Below, in pieces: positions 60,658 through 64,000 of a stretch of 64,000 nt of DNA. The stretch spans positions 1 to 64,000 of the forward strand of contig CALVWW010000006.1 in NCBI GenBank assembly GCA_944368155.1. The letters are read 5' to 3'. The notes below the pieces were generated by a model, which had not been told where the DNA came from, ran no database searches, and was given only the letters and a program-made list of their open reading frames with translations. Each line of letters begins with the position of its first letter. Position 1 is the stretch's first letter. Source of the DNA: an uncultured Clostridia bacterium (GTDB lineage Bacteria > Bacillota > Clostridia > Christensenellales > Borkfalkiaceae). The translations under genes and the position numbers were made by a program.

Positions 60658-62313
60658 ATGAAAAATTTTAAAAAGTATTGCAAACAGTATTTTCTTCCCG
60701 AAGAGCGTTGCATGGACTGGGCTGAAAAGGACGCGGTGGAGCGGGCGCCCGTATGGTGCTCGGTCGACCTTCGTGACGGCAATCAAAGCCTTATAGAGCC
60801 CATGTCGCTCGAAACCAAGGTGGAATTTTTCAAACTGCTCGTGGAGATAGGCTTTAAGGAGATTGAGGTCGGCTTCCCCGCCGCGTCGGAGACGGAGTAC
60901 GATTTTTTGCGTAAGCTCATCGACGACGACCTCATACCGGACGACGTTACCATTCAGGTGCTCACTCAGGCGCGCGAGCATATAATAAGGAAAACTTTCG
61001 ACGCTGTGCGCGGTGCTAAAAATGTCATTGTACACGTGTACAATTCAACATCGGTCGCCCAGCGCGAGCAGGTATTCAAAAAAGATAAAGAGGCAATAAA
61101 AAAGATTGCCGTCGACGGCGCGCGTCTTTTGAAGGAGCTGGCCGAGCGTGACGGCGCCGACTACCGCTTCGAATATTCGCCCGAGTCTTTTACCGGTACA
61201 GAGCCCGAGTATGCCCTTGAAGTTGTCAACGCAGTTCTCGACGTGTGGCAGCCCACGGCGGACAGGAAGGCTGTAATCAATCTTCCCGCCACGGTGGAGA
61301 ACGCCATGCCGCACGTATATGCGCAGCAGATAGAGTACATGCACAAGCACATGAAGTACCGCGAAAACACAGTCATCTCTCTTCATCCGCACAATGACCG
61401 CGGTTGCGGCGTCGCCGCCGCCGAGATGGGGCTGCTTGCCGGGGCGGACAGAATAGAGGGCACGCTCTTTGGCAACGGCGAGCGGACGGGCAATGTCGAC
61501 ATAGTTACCCTTGCGATGAATATGTTTTCACAGGGTGTTGACCCGGAACTTAATTTTGAAAATATGCCATATATCTGCTCACTGTACCGCACATTCACAG
61601 GCATGGCAATCAACCCCCGTCAGCCCTATGCGGGAGAACTGGTTTTCGCCGCGTTCTCAGGTTCGCATCAGGACGCCATTGCCAAGGGCATGGAGTGGAG
61701 GGAGAAGAAAAAGCTCGATATATGGAACGTTCCCTATCTTCCGATTGACCCTCACGATGTGGGCAGGCAGTACGACGCCGACGTCATCCGCATAAATTCC
61801 CAGTCGGGTAAGGGCGGTGTGGGTTACATTCTGCAGAAGAGCTACGGCATCAATATGCCTTCGCGCATGAAAGAAGTCATGGGATATGCCGCCAAGGGCG
61901 TCTCCGACCATATGCACAAGGAACTTCATCCCGACGAGATATATAATATATTCTGCGAACATTTCCTCGATTGCCGCAAGAGTTTCGATGTCGTCGAATG
62001 CCATTATAAGCAGGTAAACGGAATAACCGCCACAGTAACAATACTCAAAGACGGCAAAATGTGCGATGTGACTGCCGAGGGCAACGGAAGGCTTAACGCC
62101 GTTTCCAACGCTATAAAGAGCTTTCTCGGAATACAGTATACGCTTACCGATTACGAAGAGCACGCTTTGACCCAGCGTTCGAGTTCCAAGGCAATTTCAT
62201 ATGTCGGCATAGAGAGCGACGGGAAGCCGTTCTGGGGAGCGGGAGTTGACGAGGATATCATAACAAGCTCGGTGAAGGCTTTGGTGTCTGCAATCAACAA
62301 CCTGCTTAATTAA
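60658..62313 (+). CDS. leuA: 2-isopropylmalate synthase
   Basis: 551 residues, LeuA type 2 (yeast/actinobacterial-like). VWCSVDLRDGNQSLIEP with catalytic Arg-Asp; FKEIEVGFPAAS; metal-binding LHPHNDRGCGVAAAE; C-terminal regulatory domain (residues about 430-551) for leucine feedback. Condenses acetyl-CoA with 2-ketoisovalerate. Controlled by the upstream Leu T-box. Confidence 0.96.
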   Translation: MKNFKKYCKQYFLPEERCMDWAEKDAVERAPVWCSVDLRDGNQSLIEPMSLETKVEFFKLLVEIGFKEIEVGFPAASETEYDFLRKLIDDDLIPDDVTIQVLTQAREHIIRKTFDAVRGAKNVIVHVYNSTSVAQREQVFKKDKEAIKKIAVDGARLLKELAERDGADYRFEYSPESFTGTEPEYALEVVNAVLDVWQPTADRKAVINLPATVENAMPHVYAQQIEYMHKHMKYRENTVISLHPHNDRGCGVAAAEMGLLAGADRIEGTLFGNGERTGNVDIVTLAMNMFSQGVDPELNFENMPYICSLYRTFTGMAINPRQPYAGELVFAAFSGSHQDAIAKGMEWREKKKLDIWNVPYLPIDPHDVGRQYDADVIRINSQSGKGGVGYILQKSYGINMPSRMKEVMGYAAKGVSDHMHKELHPDEIYNIFCEHFLDCRKSFDVVECHYKQVNGITATVTILKDGKMCDVTAEGNGRLNAVSNAIKSFLGIQYTLTDYEEHALTQRSSSKAISYVGIESDGKPFWGAGVDEDIITSSVKALVSAINNLLN

Positions 62314-62434
62314 ACTTTGAATATGCTTCGCAATACGGTGTTGCGCTGCGCTTTCTTCGGGTCATTTACGCCAAAGTAAACTCCCCGTCGTAAATGCTCG
62401 CGCGCCTTGTCTTGCTCGCATCTGCAAAGTTTAA
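62310..62434. repeat. Inverted-repeat element, copy C (related ends)
   Basis: Ends are TTAAACTTTG (62310-62319) and CAAAGTTTAA (62425-62434), continuing imperfectly inward (ATATGC and GCATCT). Inside is a second inverted repeat, CATTTACG/CGTAAATG. The outer ends resemble those of 11168-11425, including GAGCAAG and AAGGCGC. The left end overlaps the leuA stop codon. The rest to 62594 shows no gene. Confidence 0.55.
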
Positions 62435-62594
62435 TAGGGGGCGGGGATGTTGACCTTGTGTTTTTTCGTTTCTCTTAAGTCAGGTGCCGCTTGAATTAAT
62501 TAAATGATAGCTTTTCAACTTCGCATTACTTTGCCGCGGTCGGGTTAAGTTGCGTGAAATTTTTGTGCTGTAATAAAAGTAGTTACAAAAACAT

Positions 62595-62623
62595 TTGACT
62601 ATAGCTTTTTTCCGCGATATAAT
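62595..62623 (+). promoter_or_regulatory. lgt promoter
   Basis: TTGACT, 17-base spacer, TATAAT. An inverted repeat TTTTTTCCGC (62606-62615) / GCGGAAAAAA (62630-62639) flanks the -10 box. Confidence 0.75.
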
Positions 62624-62676
62624 GTGACTGCGGAAAAAATAAAAGCCCGCAAAAAAACTATTTTAAGGGATAAAAC

Positions 62677-63552
62677 ATGTATCACGAACCTCTGTTCAGT
62701 ATAGGCAACCTGCATGTGTATGCCTACGGGCTGTGCATGGCAGTGGGCATAATCTTGTGCTTCGTGTTCCTTCTCTGGGTGTTCTCATACAAGAACTTCA
62801 ACGAGGAGTGCACCGACAAGATGATTTTTCTCGGCCTTGTCGCCACGGCAATCGGCATTTTATTCGCCATGCTCTTCCAGTCAGTTTACAACTACATCGA
62901 TACCGGCGTGTTCACATTCGGCAGCATGACTTTTATCGGCGGCCTCATCGGCGGTGTGGGAAGCTATCTTGCATTCTATAATCTGTATGTATATGTAATA
63001 GCTCCGCGAACCAAGATAAAGTGGCTGCAGAATAATATGAACGCCAGCCTGAACGACGCCATCCCCTTCGTGCCCGTAGCGATATGCATTGCGCACGCCT
63101 TCGGAAGATTAGGCTGCACGTTTGCCGGCTGCTGCCACGGGCCGGAGACCGACGCCTGGTACGGCATATATATGTGGGCGAGCTCCTACGGAAGGTATGC
63201 CACCGTTATACCCACCCAGCTGTTCGAGTGCATCTTTTTAGTGGTGCTGTGCGCCGTTATGGCTCTTTTGTACTTCAAGTTCAAGTTCAACTGCAACCTC
63301 GGCGTATATCTCATCGCATACGGCGTTTGGCGTTTTCTCATCGAATTCGTGCGCGACGACAACCGCGGCGGCTTTATTCCCGGGCTCACGCCCTCACAAT
63401 TCTGGAGCATAATAATGGTCGTGTGCGGAATAGGCTACTTCTTCCTGTATAAGTATGTGCTCAAAGCAAAAATGAAGCACCCCGAGCTTCAGCCGCCCGT
63501 GCGTGAGAGCAAAAAGAAAAAGGTTGCCGACGGCGACGGTTCTGAAAATTAA
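62677..63552 (+). CDS. lgt: Prolipoprotein diacylglyceryl transferase
   Basis: 291 residues with seven membrane helices. N-terminal LHVYAYGLCMAVGIILC; the Lgt signature region reads HAFGRLGCTFAGCCHGPETD, the cysteine-rich variant common in Clostridia rather than GRxGNFxNxE; 'YGVWRFLIEFVRDDNRG' holds the conserved Arg-Glu. Transfers diacylglycerol to the lipobox cysteine of lipoproteins. A basic cytoplasmic tail follows. Confidence 0.9.
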   Translation: MYHEPLFSIGNLHVYAYGLCMAVGIILCFVFLLWVFSYKNFNEECTDKMIFLGLVATAIGILFAMLFQSVYNYIDTGVFTFGSMTFIGGLIGGVGSYLAFYNLYVYVIAPRTKIKWLQNNMNASLNDAIPFVPVAICIAHAFGRLGCTFAGCCHGPETDAWYGIYMWASSYGRYATVIPTQLFECIFLVVLCAVMALLYFKFKFNCNLGVYLIAYGVWRFLIEFVRDDNRGGFIPGLTPSQFWSIIMVVCGIGYFFLYKYVLKAKMKHPELQPPVRESKKKKVADGDGSEN

Positions 63553-63570
63553 AATTCCGGCAATTAATAA

Positions 63571-63602
63571 ATAAAAAAAGCGCCGTTTAGCGCCTTTTTT
63601 TA
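63571..63602 (+). terminator. lgt terminator
   Basis: AAAAAAGCGC, CGTTTA, GCGC, then a long T-run. Confidence 0.85.
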
Positions 63603-63631
63603 TTGACTTTTCAACTCTGCGGCTATATATT
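63603..63631 (+). promoter_or_regulatory. Promoter of the AEC transporter gene
   Basis: TTGACT, 17-base spacer, TATATT. Confidence 0.7.
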
Positions 63632-63716
63632 GTTGTGCGGGAAAATGAGGAGAAATAATTTCGGCCGGGCGCATTATTTTCAGGTTAAATACGCGCGGCC
63701 GTCCGGAGCAACATCA

Positions 63717-64000
63717 ATGGATAACCTTCTCTTTACGCTGAATGCAATTCTTCCCCTCATTCTACCCATAGTGCTCGGCTATGTGCTCCGCCGCATAAAG
63801 CTGTTCGGCAGGGTGTTTTTAACTTACGGCAACAAGCTCGTATTCACGGTTTTTATACCGATACTCATTTTCAACAACTTATATATGACAAGCTTTTCCG
63901 ACATAAATTGGAAGATAGCTCTCTTTGTGTTTGTTGCAACTGTGGGCATGTTTGCCGTGGGCTGGCTGCAGGCCCTGCCCTTCAGGCGTACGCCTGCAAG
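63717..64000 (+). CDS. AEC-family (auxin efflux carrier-like) transporter, 3' end outside window
   Basis: 94 residues visible from ATG 63717 (GGAG upstream). MDNLLFTLNAILPLILPIVL then GYVLRRIKLF, followed by VFTVFIPILIFNNLYMTSF: the first two or three helices and the proline-containing turn of the AEC permease family, which exports or imports organic anions such as malate. Cut off by the window end. Confidence 0.8.
   Translation, partial: MDNLLFTLNAILPLILPIVLGYVLRRIKLFGRVFLTYGNKLVFTVFIPILIFNNLYMTSFSDINWKIALFVFVATVGMFAVGWLQALPFRRTPA

Noticed and set aside
1..64000. tRNA or rRNA genes, CRISPR arrays, prophage
   Set aside because: Read through for T-loop-like motifs, regular direct repeats with spacers and phage genes; none was seen.

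Overview
The window reads as chromosome of an endospore-forming, low-to-mid GC Clostridia-type bacterium (Bacillota). The sporulation genes yqfC, yqfD, yqzL, ylbJ and a PdaB-like deacetylase, the dnaG-rpoD-trmK-yqfO block, two T-box leaders, GatCAB-dependent tRNA amidation and near-consensus TTGACA/TATAAT promoters all point that way. I saw no rRNA, tRNA, CRISPR array, transposase or prophage. Most of it is ordinary housekeeping DNA with a few accessory patches.

Layout: 0-6 kb, the 3' part of a giant modular surface protein. 6-12.2 kb, yqfC-yqfD-phoH-yqfF-ybeY-era-yqzL-recO (the usual dgkA and cdd are absent). 12.3-12.7 kb, a XRE repressor divergent from a 24-residue membrane peptide with twin operators between them. 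12.9-17.2 kb, ppdK, a zinc-ribbon membrane protein and an aquaporin. 17.4-26 kb, a cell-surface polysaccharide locus (O-antigen ligase/polymerase, ABC exporter, initiating sugar transferase, two glycosyltransferases, UDP-galactopyranose mutase), probably making a galactofuranose-containing glycan. 26.3-28.6 kb, a cytidylate-kinase-like protein, an orphan 65-residue protein and a metallo-beta-lactamase-fold protein lacking its metal ligands. 28.6-33.3 kb, aroC-aroB-aroE-aroQ-aroK and an SDR reductase. 33.5-39.7 kb, dGTPase-like, dnaG, rpoD, trmK, Nif3 and a zinc-ribbon coiled-coil protein. 39.8-39.95 kb, an unassigned structured small RNA with its own promoter and terminator. 40-42.8 kb, SGNH hydrolase, flavoprotein, archaeal-type AspRS. 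43 kb, a 6S-like RNA. 43.4-50.5 kb, bioY, alr, 5-formyl-THF cyclo-ligase, a membrane protein, rsmD, coaD, aroF, pheA, ylbJ. 50.5-52.7 kb, a patatin-like lipase and rarA. 53-58.3 kb, a T-box with an Asn-like specifier, then aspS-gatC-gatA-gatB. 58.5-63.6 kb, a deacetylase, an OB-fold protein, a Leu T-box with leuA, and lgt. The window ends inside an AEC-family transporter.

How it fits together: the aro cluster with aroF and pheA covers most of the route to phenylalanine (aroA, encoding EPSP synthase, is not here). Two aspartyl-tRNA synthetases plus GatCAB under an Asn-type T-box imply tRNA-dependent asparagine synthesis.

Gene-free stretches over 300 bases: 11162-11511 holds a dispersed inverted-repeat element and a GC-rich hairpin; 16084-16460 a terminator and the aquaporin promoter; 25949-26291 the glf promoter and a terminator, otherwise nothing seen; 39721-40028 the small RNA; 42804-43368 the 6S RNA and promoters; 52731-53345 and 60052-60657 the T-boxes; 62314-62676 a second inverted-repeat element and the lgt promoter.
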